This document shows positions 53,832-62,499 of a DNA stretch of 64,000 nucleotides, one piece after another (within the stretch, counting starts at the first letter, position 1; every line of letters begins with the position of its first letter). The notes below the pieces were generated by a model. It searched no databases and was not told the DNA's origin. It saw only the letters and a program-made list of their open reading frames with translations. A program made the translations under genes and the position numbers. Origin of the DNA: Chromatiaceae bacterium (lineage in GTDB: Bacteria > Pseudomonadota > Gammaproteobacteria > Chromatiales > Chromatiaceae); assembly GCA_022340805.1 (NCBI GenBank), contig JAJDNF010000054.1, positions 62,001-126,000 on the forward strand. Reading direction: 5' to 3'.

Positions 53832-54209
53832 TCAGAGATACACGATGCGCACTGAACTGAGAAACCGCTCGAAGCTGTCCAGCTGCAGGGTCGCCGCGGC
53901 GGGGTCGGAGCGACCGGCCGCCTCCTCGAGCCCCTGCGCGATGGCGCCGAGCCCGCCAAAACCGTAGCTGGCCGCGTTGCCCTGAATGCGGCGGGCCATG
54001 CGTGACAACAGATGAAAATCCCGTTTGCGGAGCAGTTGCCGGGCCAAGCCGAGGTCGGTCCAGAGGTTCTTCAGATAATGCGGCACCAGGTCGGCCAACT
54101 CGGCATCGACCTCGGCAATCGGAGGGCCGTCCATACGCGCCTTGACCATCCCGGTCATGGCCCCCACCCGATGTTCCAGCCAACCCTTAAACGAAGACAT
54201 GCGTCTCAT
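53832..54209 (-). CDS. Hpt-like domain protein lacking the phospho-acceptor histidine
   Basis: The 125-residue helical protein has the Hpt layout. The core 'SRMARRIQGNAASYGFGGLGAIAQGLEEA' aligns with the canonical A-H-x-L-K-G-x-A-x-x-x-G-x-x-x-L-x-x-x-x-x-x-L-E pattern, but the His is Arg and the Lys is Gln. The remaining Gly/Ser/Tyr framework is kept, so the fold is probably intact while phosphotransfer is lost. The start is uncertain: GTG 54227, ATG 54209 or ATG 54200. It is transcribed alone. Confidence 0.65.
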   Translation of the reverse strand: MRRMSSFKGWLEHRVGAMTGMVKARMDGPPIAEVDAELADLVPHYLKNLWTDLGLARQLLRKRDFHLLSRMARRIQGNAASYGFGGLGAIAQGLEEAAGRSDPAAATLQLDSFERFLSSVRIVYL

Positions 54210-54573
54210 GTTCTGTATAGCCACCACCCCGTTGTCCGCAGATCTTCGGGTCAGCTGAAGGGGTGCGCGACGACTTCCTCACCGATCCCGTCTTTACCTT
54301 CCAAGCTCATCGTGCCGGTAGCGTCGACAACACGATTGATGGGCCCGATGTGCAACGCATCGCGCGCGGTGTCGCCGCGCCGGCCAGTCGCAGATGATTA
54401 TGGTCTGTAATTGCGGTCAGGGGGGCAAATTCCGCAAAAAAATCCGCACCCCACTGATCCGCCCCTGCGCGCGTGGCGGGTATGGCAACTGCGATGCAGT
54501 GCAGTCGTCAGTTACCGCGGTTTGGGTCAACCTGGCGGCGTGGCGGCTGGGCAAACGGTGGCTGAGTCCGGCG
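54210..54573. other. Intergenic region upstream of the Hpt-like gene
   Basis: This region lies between the hypF stop and the Hpt-like start, both on the minus strand. One short minus-strand frame (about 54251-54397, ending 'GKDGIGEEVVAHPFS') looks protein-like but has no good start and no match known to me. No other gene is supported. Confidence 0.35.
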
Positions 54574-56916
54574 TCAGAAATTCAGCAGGCGGCTTGCGCC
54601 GATCACTGCCTGCCCAAGCGCAATGCCACCGTCGTTGCAGGGTACCTGGTGCTGGCCCAGGACCCGCAAACCGCGCTCGACAAGGCCCTCGGCAACGCTG
54701 CTGAACAGGCGGCGGTTCTGGAACACGCCACCGGACAGCGCGACGCAGTCGAGCGCCCGCTGTTCGGCGAAATGCGCCGCTGTCGCAACGATCATCTCGG
54801 CAAGGCCGGCGTGGAATCGGGCCGAGATTCGTGCAGCCTCCACACCGTTGTCGAGATCGTCGAGCAACGACTGCCACATCGGCGCGGTATCGATGACCGC
54901 GTCCTGGCGTGCGAACGGGTAGGCAAATTGCTCCTCGCATGCCTGGCCTGCGAGGTGCTCGAGTTCGATCGCCGCCTGGCCCTCGTAGCTGATGTGCTCG
55001 CGGCGCACGCCCAGCGCCCCGGCGACCGCGTCGAACAGGCGACCACAGGAGCTGCTCAGCGGCGAATTGATACCGCGCGCCTGCATCTGCGTGAGTACCT
55101 GCAGCGGCTTGCCGCGCAGCCACTGCACGAGTTCGAGTCCAGCCCAATGCTGGTTCACCGAGTCCCAGCCGAGCTGCATGCAAAGCTGTGCCCAGGTATT
55201 GCGCCAGGGTTCGAGCAGTGCGCGTGTGCCGCCCGGCAGCGGCACCGCCGGCAGATGGGCGAGACGCTCGAATCGCTGATACTCGACATGCAGGAACTCG
55301 CCTCCCCACAGGGTGCCATCGGTACCCATCCCCAGACCGTCGAGCGCAATCCCTAGCACGGGCCCCGCATCCATCGGCCACGCATTGTCGGCCATGGTGC
55401 TGGCGATGTGCGCATGGTGGTGTTGCACCTCTATGACATCGAGCCCGCGCTCGAGCGCCCAGCGCGATCCGAACCGGGTGGAACGGTAGTCCGGATGCAG
55501 ATCGACCACTACCGCCGCCGGCTGATGTTGAAACAGGCGCTGGTACAGGGCGAGGGTCTGCTCCCAGGCGTCGCTGGTGCGTGCGTCCTCGAGGTCGCCG
55601 AGATGCTGCGACACCACCGCCTGCGCATTGTGCAGCAGGCAGAAGGTGTTCTTCAGTTCGGCCCCCAGCGCGAGCAGTGGCGGCGCATCGGCAAACCCGG
55701 GTGGCAGCGGGATCGGGTGGGGTGCGTAGCCGCGGGCGCGGCGCAGCAGGTGCGGCTGCTTGAGATTCATCTGCAACACCGAGTCGTCGACCCGGTTGAC
55801 GATCTCGCGGTCGTGCAGCAACCAGGCGTCGGCGATCTGCCCGAGACGCTCCCCGGCGTCCAGATTATCGGTGCACTGTGGCTCGTCCGAGAGGTTACCG
55901 CTGGTCATCACCAGCGGCGTGCCGGGACGGTGGTCGTGCCAGTCGGCCAGCAGGATGTGGTGCAGTGGGCTGTAAGGCAGCATGAAGCCGAGCATCGACT
56001 GACCTGGAGCCAGCGCCGCTGCGAGCGGCGGCGCATCGCTGCGCCGGTCGGCGAGGACGATCGGCGCGGCCGGACCGGCTAGTTGCGCGCGCGCGTCTGG
56101 ATCCAACTCGATGAAACGTTCGACGGTTTCGATGTCTGCCGCCATCAGCGCAAACGGCTTGTCGTAGCGGCGCTTGCGGCGCCGCAGCTTGTCCACGGCC
56201 GCGTCGTTCGAGGCGTCGCAGGCGAGGTGGAAACCGCCGATACCCTTGATCGCGATGATATGTCCCTGCGCCATCAGCGCCGCGCCAAGCGCAATCGCGT
56301 CGCGTGCCGCGTACTGCTGCGGTTGTTGTTCGGCGCCGTCCGCGCCGACCAGCCATACTCTCGGCCCGCATTGCGGGCAGGCGTTCGGTTGGGCGTGGAA
56401 GCGGCGGTCGGTTGGGTCCTGGTACTCGGCCTGGCAGCGCGCGCACTGGGTGAAGGCAGCCATGCTGGTATTGGCGCGGTCGTACGGGATGCCGCGGACG
56501 ATCGACAGGCGCGGCCCGCAATGCGTGCAGTTGGTGAACGGGTAGCGGTAGCGGCGGTCGCCCGGGTCGCGGATTTCCGCCAGGCAGGCCGGACAGGTTG
56601 CCGCGTCGGCGACGATCGCGGTGCGCGCGCCACCGGCAAGACTCGCGGCGATCACGAAGCCCCCGCCGGGCGGCGCTGCAGTGTCGAGCGGGGTCCGTTC
56701 CAGGGCCTCAATGCGGGCCAGCGGCGGACATTCGGCGCGGATCCCGTGGCACAGGCGGTCGAGTGCGTCGGCCGAACCCCAGGCCTCGATCAGTACGCCC
56801 TCGCCATCGTTGGTCACCTGGCCGAGCACGCCGGTCCGACTGGCGATGCGCCACACCGTGGGCCTAAAGCCGACCCCTTGTACCAGTCCTCTGATCCTGA
56901 TGCGTTCGCCCTGCAT
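54574..56916 (-). CDS. hypF: Carbamoyltransferase HypF ([NiFe]-hydrogenase maturation)
   Basis: The 780-residue enzyme has all HypF modules in order: an acylphosphatase-like N-terminus ('RGLVQGVGFRPTVWRIA'), four zinc-finger pairs ('CPACLAEI', 'CTHCGPRLS', 'CARCQAEY', 'CPQCGPRVW'), the YrdC-like carbamoyl-AMP domain ('IKGIGGFHLACDASND', 'RRRKRRYDKPFALMA') and the Kae1-like transferase domain ('VQHHHAHIASTMADN', 'GIALDGLGMGTDG', 'VALSGGVFQNRRLFS'). It makes the thiocarboxamide for the active-site CN ligands. No other hyp or hydrogenase gene is in the window. The start M-Q-G-E-R-I was chosen from family conservation; ATG 56934 is possible. Confidence 0.95.
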   Translation of the reverse strand: MQGERIRIRGLVQGVGFRPTVWRIASRTGVLGQVTNDGEGVLIEAWGSADALDRLCHGIRAECPPLARIEALERTPLDTAAPPGGGFVIAASLAGGARTAIVADAATCPACLAEIRDPGDRRYRYPFTNCTHCGPRLSIVRGIPYDRANTSMAAFTQCARCQAEYQDPTDRRFHAQPNACPQCGPRVWLVGADGAEQQPQQYAARDAIALGAALMAQGHIIAIKGIGGFHLACDASNDAAVDKLRRRKRRYDKPFALMAADIETVERFIELDPDARAQLAGPAAPIVLADRRSDAPPLAAALAPGQSMLGFMLPYSPLHHILLADWHDHRPGTPLVMTSGNLSDEPQCTDNLDAGERLGQIADAWLLHDREIVNRVDDSVLQMNLKQPHLLRRARGYAPHPIPLPPGFADAPPLLALGAELKNTFCLLHNAQAVVSQHLGDLEDARTSDAWEQTLALYQRLFQHQPAAVVVDLHPDYRSTRFGSRWALERGLDVIEVQHHHAHIASTMADNAWPMDAGPVLGIALDGLGMGTDGTLWGGEFLHVEYQRFERLAHLPAVPLPGGTRALLEPWRNTWAQLCMQLGWDSVNQHWAGLELVQWLRGKPLQVLTQMQARGINSPLSSSCGRLFDAVAGALGVRREHISYEGQAAIELEHLAGQACEEQFAYPFARQDAVIDTAPMWQSLLDDLDNGVEAARISARFHAGLAEMIVATAAHFAEQRALDCVALSGGVFQNRRLFSSVAEGLVERGLRVLGQHQVPCNDGGIALGQAVIGASRLLNF

Positions 56917-57118
56917 TGCCCGAGTATGCCGCATCAAGTGCGGCTCGAGGTGGTCGCCAATACCGCTAATGAATGAAAGCAATACATAAAGCAAATGACC
57001 ACATCAAAAAAATTGGTCTATGCTTTCGCTGTCGATGATGCGGCGCAACAAATGCGGCGACAGACCGTTTTGCATCAACCGACGATTTACACCACCTGAT
57101 AGTTCAAGGAGATTGACC

Positions 57119-57463
57119 ATGTCCCTCGCAGTAGCAACCCGAGCACGCCCTGCCGGAGTCACCGCCCTTCCGTTGGACGATGCCGGTTTCTTGCTGGAGC
57201 ACAGGCTGTGGAACCGGGAGCTGGCCCAGCAGCTCGCGGACCGGAACGGCCTCGGCCAGTTGGGTTCCACCCAATGGCTGATCATCGATTTCGTCCGCGA
57301 CAGATATTTCCGCTGCGGGGCGCTGCCGCCGATGCGCAATGTGTGTCGCAAGCTGGGGGTCGATCGCGAGGCGGTGAAGAAGTCATTCGGCGGCTGCCGC
57401 CCGTTGTGGCAGATCGCGGGCCTGCCAAACCCCGGTGAAGAGGCGCTCAGCTACATGGGCTGA
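57119..57463 (+). CDS. DsrC/TusE-family protein without the C-terminal cysteines
   Basis: A clear AAGGAG precedes the ATG of a 114-residue protein with the DsrC/TusE core: 'GFLLEHRLWNRELAQQLADRNGL', 'TQWLIIDFVRDRYFRCGALPPMRNVCRKLG' and the C-terminal 'IAGLPNP'. Canonical DsrC and TusE end in P-K-P-x-x-C-x, and DsrC also has a second Cys just before I-A-G-L-P; here the tail is 'GLPNPGEEALSYMG' and no cysteine occupies either position. It resembles the regulatory, sulfur-related but non-sulfur-carrying paralogues. It is divergent from hypF with about 200 bases between. Confidence 0.82.
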   Translation: MSLAVATRARPAGVTALPLDDAGFLLEHRLWNRELAQQLADRNGLGQLGSTQWLIIDFVRDRYFRCGALPPMRNVCRKLGVDREAVKKSFGGCRPLWQIAGLPNPGEEALSYMG

Positions 57464-57618
57464 TTGTGCCGGCCGCTGCAGTATGGTGTCGCCACCGTTT
57501 GAGCCAAGCCGGGGGTGTGGTCGTTGAGCGATGGGCCTTTGTCTCGCCGAGAAAGGCCGATCGCGAATCATCTTCCATGAGCACGTGAACGCGCCGATGG
57601 GCGCAATACGCAGCCGTC

Positions 57619-58905
57619 CTATTCGACTACGCGGTCGATAACCAGCTGTACGCTGCCGGGCGGGTTCGCCGTCTCCACGAAGCTGTCACTGGCGATCATG
57701 TCGCCGGCCTGTGTGCCGGCCTGCCCGCTCTTCGAAATCTTGGCGCTGATCTTGACGCGCGGGAACGACGACAGCTTCATCGCCGGCATCATCGCCATGG
57801 CATCGGTCAGCGTGACCCGGAGCGGCAGTTCCGCGGCCTGGTGACGGGCAACGGCAAGTGGCATCGGCGGACCGCTCTCGGCGCGCGCCAGTACGAACAC
57901 GGTGTCAGTAGGCGACACCTGCTCCATCAGCGAGGGGGCCAGAGCGACCTCGACCACGATGGATGCACCCGCTGCGGTATCTGCGCCGGCCTTCTGCGGC
58001 GCGTTGCTGGCAGTGCCGGCCGTAGTCATGATCGGCGGCAGGGTCGAGGCGACCTTGGGCAGGCTGCCGCCGGCCTGGGTGATCATCTGTCCCAATTCGG
58101 CCTGCATCGCCGGTTCGGCACCGAGCAGCGGGTAGGCGCGCTGCCAGTAGTCCAGGGCGGTCGCGTTGTCGCCCTTGTCGGCGGAGGCATTGCCCAGCAG
58201 CCACAGCGCGGTCACGCTCGCGGGATCGATGCTCAGGGCCTTTTGCAGCAGTTCCTGGGCACGTGCGCCGACCCGGCGGCCATCCCGCATGGTCATCGCG
58301 TCGGCCAGCGACAGCAGGCCGGCGGTCTCTTCGGGAAGCAGTTCGACCACGTGCTCGAAGGCAAACACCGCCTCCGGGTAGTTCTGCAGACGCATGTAGG
58401 TGCGACCGAGCAGGAACCAGCCATCCGCGTTTTCCGGGTTTGCCTCCATGCGTTGGCGCAATTGTTTGACCAGCTCTTCGACCGGCGGCATCTGGCCGTT
58501 TTTGCCGTGCCCGGACATCACGGGACCGCCCGACTGGCCACCGATGAGTTCGGGCGAACCGATCTGCAGATACGTCGGGATCGCGATCAGCGGGATCAGC
58601 AGCGCCGCCAACGGCAGCGCCCAGCGCCCACCCGCATTGATCAGCGGGGCCGGGCCCTTCGCGGTCCCTTCGAGATCCTCTGCGAGCGCCAGTTCGACAT
58701 CCTGCTTGGCCTGGCTGAACTCTTCTTCGGAGAGATCGCCGGCCTCCTTCTGTTTGACCAGTTCGGCCAGGTGTTCGCGGGCAATTGCCACGTTGAACTG
58801 CTCGGTCGCATCCGACTTCGCCGCATGCTGGCGCAGCAACGTAGGGGCGAGTATTGCCAGGGCCACCAGCATCATGGTGGCAGAGATAATCCAGAAAAGG
58901 GTCAT
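57619..58905 (-). CDS. ccmI: Cytochrome c biogenesis protein CcmI
   Basis: The 428-residue protein has an N-terminal helix ('LFWIISATMMLVALAILAPTLL'), the CcmI coiled coil ('REHLAELVKQKEAGDLSEEEFSQAKQDVELAL'), a second helix, and a TPR domain ('ADGWFLLGRTYMRLQNYPEAVFAFEHV'). A C-terminal beta-domain ('VFVALARAESGPP'-like, read as VFVLARAESG) completes the long form. CcmI holds apocytochrome c for heme ligation by CcmFH. It ends the ccm operon and overlaps ccmH by four bases. Confidence 0.9.
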   Translation of the reverse strand: MTLFWIISATMMLVALAILAPTLLRQHAAKSDATEQFNVAIAREHLAELVKQKEAGDLSEEEFSQAKQDVELALAEDLEGTAKGPAPLINAGGRWALPLAALLIPLIAIPTYLQIGSPELIGGQSGGPVMSGHGKNGQMPPVEELVKQLRQRMEANPENADGWFLLGRTYMRLQNYPEAVFAFEHVVELLPEETAGLLSLADAMTMRDGRRVGARAQELLQKALSIDPASVTALWLLGNASADKGDNATALDYWQRAYPLLGAEPAMQAELGQMITQAGGSLPKVASTLPPIMTTAGTASNAPQKAGADTAAGASIVVEVALAPSLMEQVSPTDTVFVLARAESGPPMPLAVARHQAAELPLRVTLTDAMAMMPAMKLSSFPRVKISAKISKSGQAGTQAGDMIASDSFVETANPPGSVQLVIDRVVE

Positions 58906-59372
58906 GCGTCTCTCTTGTCGGGGTCGCTGTCGAGGAGTGAGGCGGCGGCCTGCAGCTTGGCAGCGTCGACGTTGACGCCTTGCTGGGCGCGCCGGCGGCG
59001 GATGGTGCGTATCAACAGGCTGACACCAATCAGCAGGATCACGAATGGCCCGGTCCACAGCAGCAGTGTTTCTCTGTTCAGCGGTGGCCGATACAACACG
59101 AACTCGCCGTAGCGGTCGACCATATAGTCGGCGATCTCCTTTTCCGACATGTTCTGGTTAACCATCTCATAGGTCTTGCGGCGCAGGTCCACGGCGAGTT
59201 CCGCATTCGAATCGGCCAGGTTCTGGTTCTGACACACCAGGCAGCGCAGTTCGGCGATCAGCTTGTTGTAGCGTGCCTCGTGCTGTGGGGTGTCGAAGGT
59301 ATGCACCTCGACCCGCGCGTGGGCGCCTACGGTCAGCAGCAGGCCAAGTATTACGGTCGCCAGGCGCCTCAT
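58902..59372 (-). CDS. ccmH: Cytochrome c biogenesis protein CcmH
   Basis: The 156-residue precursor has a signal peptide and the thiol-oxidoreductase motif 'ELRCLVCQNQNLADSNAELA' (R-C-x-x-C). It is followed by 'VDRYGEFVLYRPPLNRETLLLW' and a C-terminal transmembrane helix. It reduces apocytochrome cysteines for CcmF-dependent heme attachment. It is the short form, with the TPR part encoded separately as CcmI. It overlaps ccmG and ccmI by four bases on each side. Confidence 0.93.
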   Translation of the reverse strand: MRRLATVILGLLLTVGAHARVEVHTFDTPQHEARYNKLIAELRCLVCQNQNLADSNAELAVDLRRKTYEMVNQNMSEKEIADYMVDRYGEFVLYRPPLNRETLLLWTGPFVILLIGVSLLIRTIRRRRAQQGVNVDAAKLQAAASLLDSDPDKRDA

Positions 59373-59917
59373 GACTTGCCACCCGCCGCATCGAAGTAGG
59401 GCTTGAACTTTTCGTCCCAGGCCTGCGGGTTCACCGCACCGGTGTGCTTCTCGCGCACCATGCCCTGCGCGTCGATCAGGAACGTCTCTGGTGCCCCGTA
59501 GACCCCCCAGTCGATGGCCGCATTGCTGTTCGGGTCGAACGCGATTTTCAGGAACGGATTCCCGAGGCGCGTGATCATCGCCTTGGCCTCCTCTGCCTCG
59601 TCGCGCCAGTTGACGCCGATGATCGGGACCCCCTCGTTCCTGGCCAGGTGCAGCAGGTACTCGTGCTCCTTCCAGCACTCCGGGCACCAGGTGCCGAACA
59701 CGTTCAGCAGCCATACCTTTCCGGCCATGTCGGATGGGCGCACGGTCTGCGTCGGATCGAACAGATCGGGCAGGGTGAACTCAGGGGCGCTGCGCCCGAT
59801 GAACTGGGTCGGCACGTCACGCGGGTTGTACTCGCCCTCGTTCATCTTCCCCAACACGAACCAGAACAGGCCGGCCAGGGCGAGGAATAGCGCCAGTGGG
59901 ACGATCGCACGGTTCAT
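59369..59917 (-). CDS. ccmG: Thioredoxin-like cytochrome c biogenesis protein CcmG/DsbE
   Basis: The 182-residue membrane-anchored thioredoxin has an N-terminal anchor ('IVPLALFLALAGLFWFVL'), 'GRSAPEFTLPDL', the active site 'FGTWCPECWKEHEYLL', and the cis-Pro region 'YGAPETFLIDAQG'. It passes electrons to CcmH and apocytochrome in the periplasm. It overlaps ccmF and ccmH by four bases. Confidence 0.93.
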   Translation of the reverse strand: MNRAIVPLALFLALAGLFWFVLGKMNEGEYNPRDVPTQFIGRSAPEFTLPDLFDPTQTVRPSDMAGKVWLLNVFGTWCPECWKEHEYLLHLARNEGVPIIGVNWRDEAEEAKAMITRLGNPFLKIAFDPNSNAAIDWGVYGAPETFLIDAQGMVREKHTGAVNPQAWDEKFKPYFDAAGGKS

Positions 59918-61878
59918 GCAGCGGCCCCCGCTGCCCGGCTGTCAGCCTGGCGCGACCGACGGGCCAAGGTGCGGTAGCGGCGGTCAGTGGCGGCGAGCGC
60001 GCCGCCAAACGCCATGATCAGACCGGCCAGCCACAACCAGCGCACGAACGGCTTGTGGTAGATGCGCAGACTCCATGCACCCTTGCCGAGGTCCTCGCCG
60101 AGCGCGACGAACAGGTCACGGGTCAGGCCCGGGTCGATGGCCGCCTCGGTCATCGGCATGGTTTGCACCAGGTAGATGCGCTTCTCCGGGTGCATCTCGG
60201 CAATCGGCTCGCCGTCTCGGCTGGCAAGGATGTCGCCGCGATAGGCGGTGTAGTTTGGCCCCTTGGTGGCATCGACACCGCGAAACTCGAAGGTATAGCC
60301 GCCCATCTCATACGACTCGCCCGGTGCCAGGCGTATATCTTTTTCGCTCGAGTACAGCGAGGTCAGGGTCACGCCGACGACGAACACCGCAATACCCAGG
60401 TGGCCAAGCACCATGCCCCAGAAGCCGCGCGGGATCTGTCGCCAGTTGTTGTGCGGGGCCAGCCGCTCACGCACTGCGACGACGGTCGATGCGGTGACCC
60501 AGATCGCCAGCACTACGCCGAACGCGGCCTGCCAGACGAAGTGTGGGGTGAGCAGCGCGGTCAGGGTGATGCCGGCGACCAGCGCGAGCATTGCCGGGAT
60601 ACGCAGCCTCGGCCACAGGTGGGCGAAGCTGTCGCGCTTCCAACGCGCCAGCGCGCCGATCCCGACCAACATCGCCAGCGGCGCGGTCAGTGGTATGAAC
60701 ACGCTGTTGAAGTAGGGAGGGCCGACCGAGATCTTGCCGATGCCGAGCGCATCCACCGCGAGCGGGTACAGGGTGCCGAGCAGGATGCTGGCCGCGGCCA
60801 CCACCAGCAGCACGTTGTTGAGCAGTAGCCCGGTCTCGCGCGACAGCAGGTCGAAGCTGACCGAACTCTTGATCTGATTGGCGCGCAAGGCATACAGCGC
60901 CAGCGACGAGCCGACCACGGCCATCAGGAACAGCAGGATGAAAACGCCGCGCTCAGGGTCGGAGGCAAAGGCGTGCACCGAGGTCAGTACGCCAGAGCGG
61001 ACCAGGAAGGTGCCCAGCAGGCTGAGCGAGAAGGCGAAGATCGCGAGCAGTACCGTCCAGGCCTTGAAGGCCCCGCGCTTCTCGGTGACTGCCAGCGAAT
61101 GCATCAATGCGGTGCCGACCAGCCATGGCATGAACGAGGCGTTCTCGACCGGATCCCAGAACCACCAGCCGCCCCAGCCGAGTTCGTAGTAGGCCCACCA
61201 GCTGCCCAGCGTGATACCCACCGTCAGGCACATCCAGGCGAGGTTGGTCCATGGTCGCGACCAGCGAGCCCAGGCCGCGTCGAGACGGCCGCCGAGCATC
61301 GCCGCGATCGCGAACGCAAAGGGCACCGAGAAACCCACGTAGCCCATGTACAGCATCGGTGGATGGATGATCAGGCCGAAATCCTGCAGCAGCGGGTTAA
61401 GGTCGCGACCATCCGCGGGCGGCACCGGCAGGCGGTCGAACGGGTTCGAGGTGATCAGCATGAACAGCAGAAAGCCGACCGCGACCAGCCCCATCACGCC
61501 GACCACGCGCGCGATTACGACCAACGGAACACTGCGGCTGAAGATCGTGACGGCGGTGGTCCAGATCGACAGAACCAGCGCCCACAGCAGCAGCGAACCC
61601 TCGTGGCCACCCCACACTGCCGAGAACAGGTATTGCGTGGGCAGTTGGGTATTCGAGTTCTGCGCCACGTAGGCAACGCTGAAGTCATGCACCAGGAAGC
61701 TGTACGTCAGCAGGGCAAAGGCGGTGAATATGAACAGCGCCTGCAGGCGCGCCGCCGGTAACGCGAGCAGCATCCAGCGGGTGATGCCGCGCTGCGCACC
61801 GATCAGTGGAAACACCGCCTGGATCACTGAAAGCGAGAGCGCAATCAGCAATGCTATCTGGCCGAGTTCTGGAATCAT
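59914..61878 (-). CDS. ccmF: Heme lyase CcmF
   Basis: The 654-residue polytopic membrane protein has the tryptophan-rich heme-handling motif 'ELGWGGWWFWDPVENASFMPW' without its last residue, conserved histidines ('VWGGHEGSLLLW', 'IIHPPMLYMGYVG') and the C-terminal periplasmic domain ('GESYEMGGYTFEFRGVD'). It ligates heme to apocytochrome c with CcmH and CcmI. It overlaps ccmE and ccmG by four bases. Confidence 0.95.
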   Translation of the reverse strand: MIPELGQIALLIALSLSVIQAVFPLIGAQRGITRWMLLALPAARLQALFIFTAFALLTYSFLVHDFSVAYVAQNSNTQLPTQYLFSAVWGGHEGSLLLWALVLSIWTTAVTIFSRSVPLVVIARVVGVMGLVAVGFLLFMLITSNPFDRLPVPPADGRDLNPLLQDFGLIIHPPMLYMGYVGFSVPFAFAIAAMLGGRLDAAWARWSRPWTNLAWMCLTVGITLGSWWAYYELGWGGWWFWDPVENASFMPWLVGTALMHSLAVTEKRGAFKAWTVLLAIFAFSLSLLGTFLVRSGVLTSVHAFASDPERGVFILLFLMAVVGSSLALYALRANQIKSSVSFDLLSRETGLLLNNVLLVVAAASILLGTLYPLAVDALGIGKISVGPPYFNSVFIPLTAPLAMLVGIGALARWKRDSFAHLWPRLRIPAMLALVAGITLTALLTPHFVWQAAFGVVLAIWVTASTVVAVRERLAPHNNWRQIPRGFWGMVLGHLGIAVFVVGVTLTSLYSSEKDIRLAPGESYEMGGYTFEFRGVDATKGPNYTAYRGDILASRDGEPIAEMHPEKRIYLVQTMPMTEAAIDPGLTRDLFVALGEDLGKGAWSLRIYHKPFVRWLWLAGLIMAFGGALAATDRRYRTLARRSRQADSRAAGAAA

Positions 61879-62333
61879 AACGGCTTGCTCCCGGGGTGTC
61901 TTTCGCCCATCTTGCCGGATTCTTTGAGGGCTGCGGCGACCTCCGGCGGCATGTAGGTCTCATCGTGCTTGGCCAGCACCTCTTCGGCGACGAATACCTT
62001 GTCCGGGCCCATCCGTCCCTGCGCTATCACCCCCTGACCCTCGGCGAACAGGTCGGGCAGGATACCGCTGTACGCGACGGTGACTCGCTGCGCCAGATCG
62101 GTGACCACGAACCTGACCGTAAGATCACCCTCTTCACGGCTCAGGCTGCCGGCCTCGACCAGGCCGCCGAGACGGAACAGGTGGTTGGCCGGCGCCTTGC
62201 CTTCGACCACCTCGCTGGGTGAGAAGAAATACGACAGATTGCCCTTCAATGCGTTGAGCACCAGGAAGGTCGCCAGACCGAGCGCGGCCAGGCCGACGAT
62301 GACGATGCCGAATCGCTTGTGTCTGGCCTTCAT
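61875..62333 (-). CDS. ccmE: Heme chaperone CcmE
   Basis: The 152-residue protein has one N-terminal membrane anchor ('FGIVIVGLAALGLATFLVLN') and a periplasmic OB-fold. The heme-binding motif is 'VLAKHDETYMPPEV', with the histidine that forms the covalent heme adduct and the downstream tyrosine. 'YFFSPSEVVEGKAPANHLFRLGG' is the family opening. It carries heme from CcmC to CcmF. It overlaps ccmD and ccmF by four bases. Confidence 0.95.
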   Translation of the reverse strand: MKARHKRFGIVIVGLAALGLATFLVLNALKGNLSYFFSPSEVVEGKAPANHLFRLGGLVEAGSLSREEGDLTVRFVVTDLAQRVTVAYSGILPDLFAEGQGVIAQGRMGPDKVFVAEEVLAKHDETYMPPEVAAALKESGKMGERHPGSKPL

Positions 62334-62497
62334 GGATTCACCTCTCGTTCTATTCGCGCAATGTGCGCGATGCGTTTTCTGATCTTACGGCCGCGGCTGC
62401 GCAGCAGCAGGGGTTCCGCAATCATGAACAGCGCAGTGACGCCGAACGACCCCCAGACGTACAGGCCATAGCCCCCCATATGGAAGAATTCCGCCAT
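62330..62497 (-). CDS. ccmD: Heme exporter subunit CcmD
   Basis: A 55-residue frame, MAEFFHMGGYGLYVWGSFGV followed by a single transmembrane helix and a basic tail (RSRGRKIRKRIAHIARIERE), sits between ccmC and ccmE, where ccmD belongs. 'FFHMGGYGLYVWGSFG' is the family signature. CcmD releases holo-CcmE from CcmABC. Its stop overlaps the ccmE start (ATGA), and its ATG is three bases after the ccmC stop. Confidence 0.93.
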   Translation of the reverse strand: MAEFFHMGGYGLYVWGSFGVTALFMIAEPLLLRSRGRKIRKRIAHIARIEREVNP

Positions 62498-62499
62498 GT

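Noticed and set aside
54394-55356. Plus-strand frame starting MIMVCNCGQGG, considered as a Bfd-like [2Fe-2S] protein
   Set aside because: Only the first few residues resemble a ferredoxin opening; the rest is antisense to hypF and has no further cysteine motif.
57841-59112. 423-codon plus-strand frame
   Set aside because: It is antisense to ccmI and ccmH.
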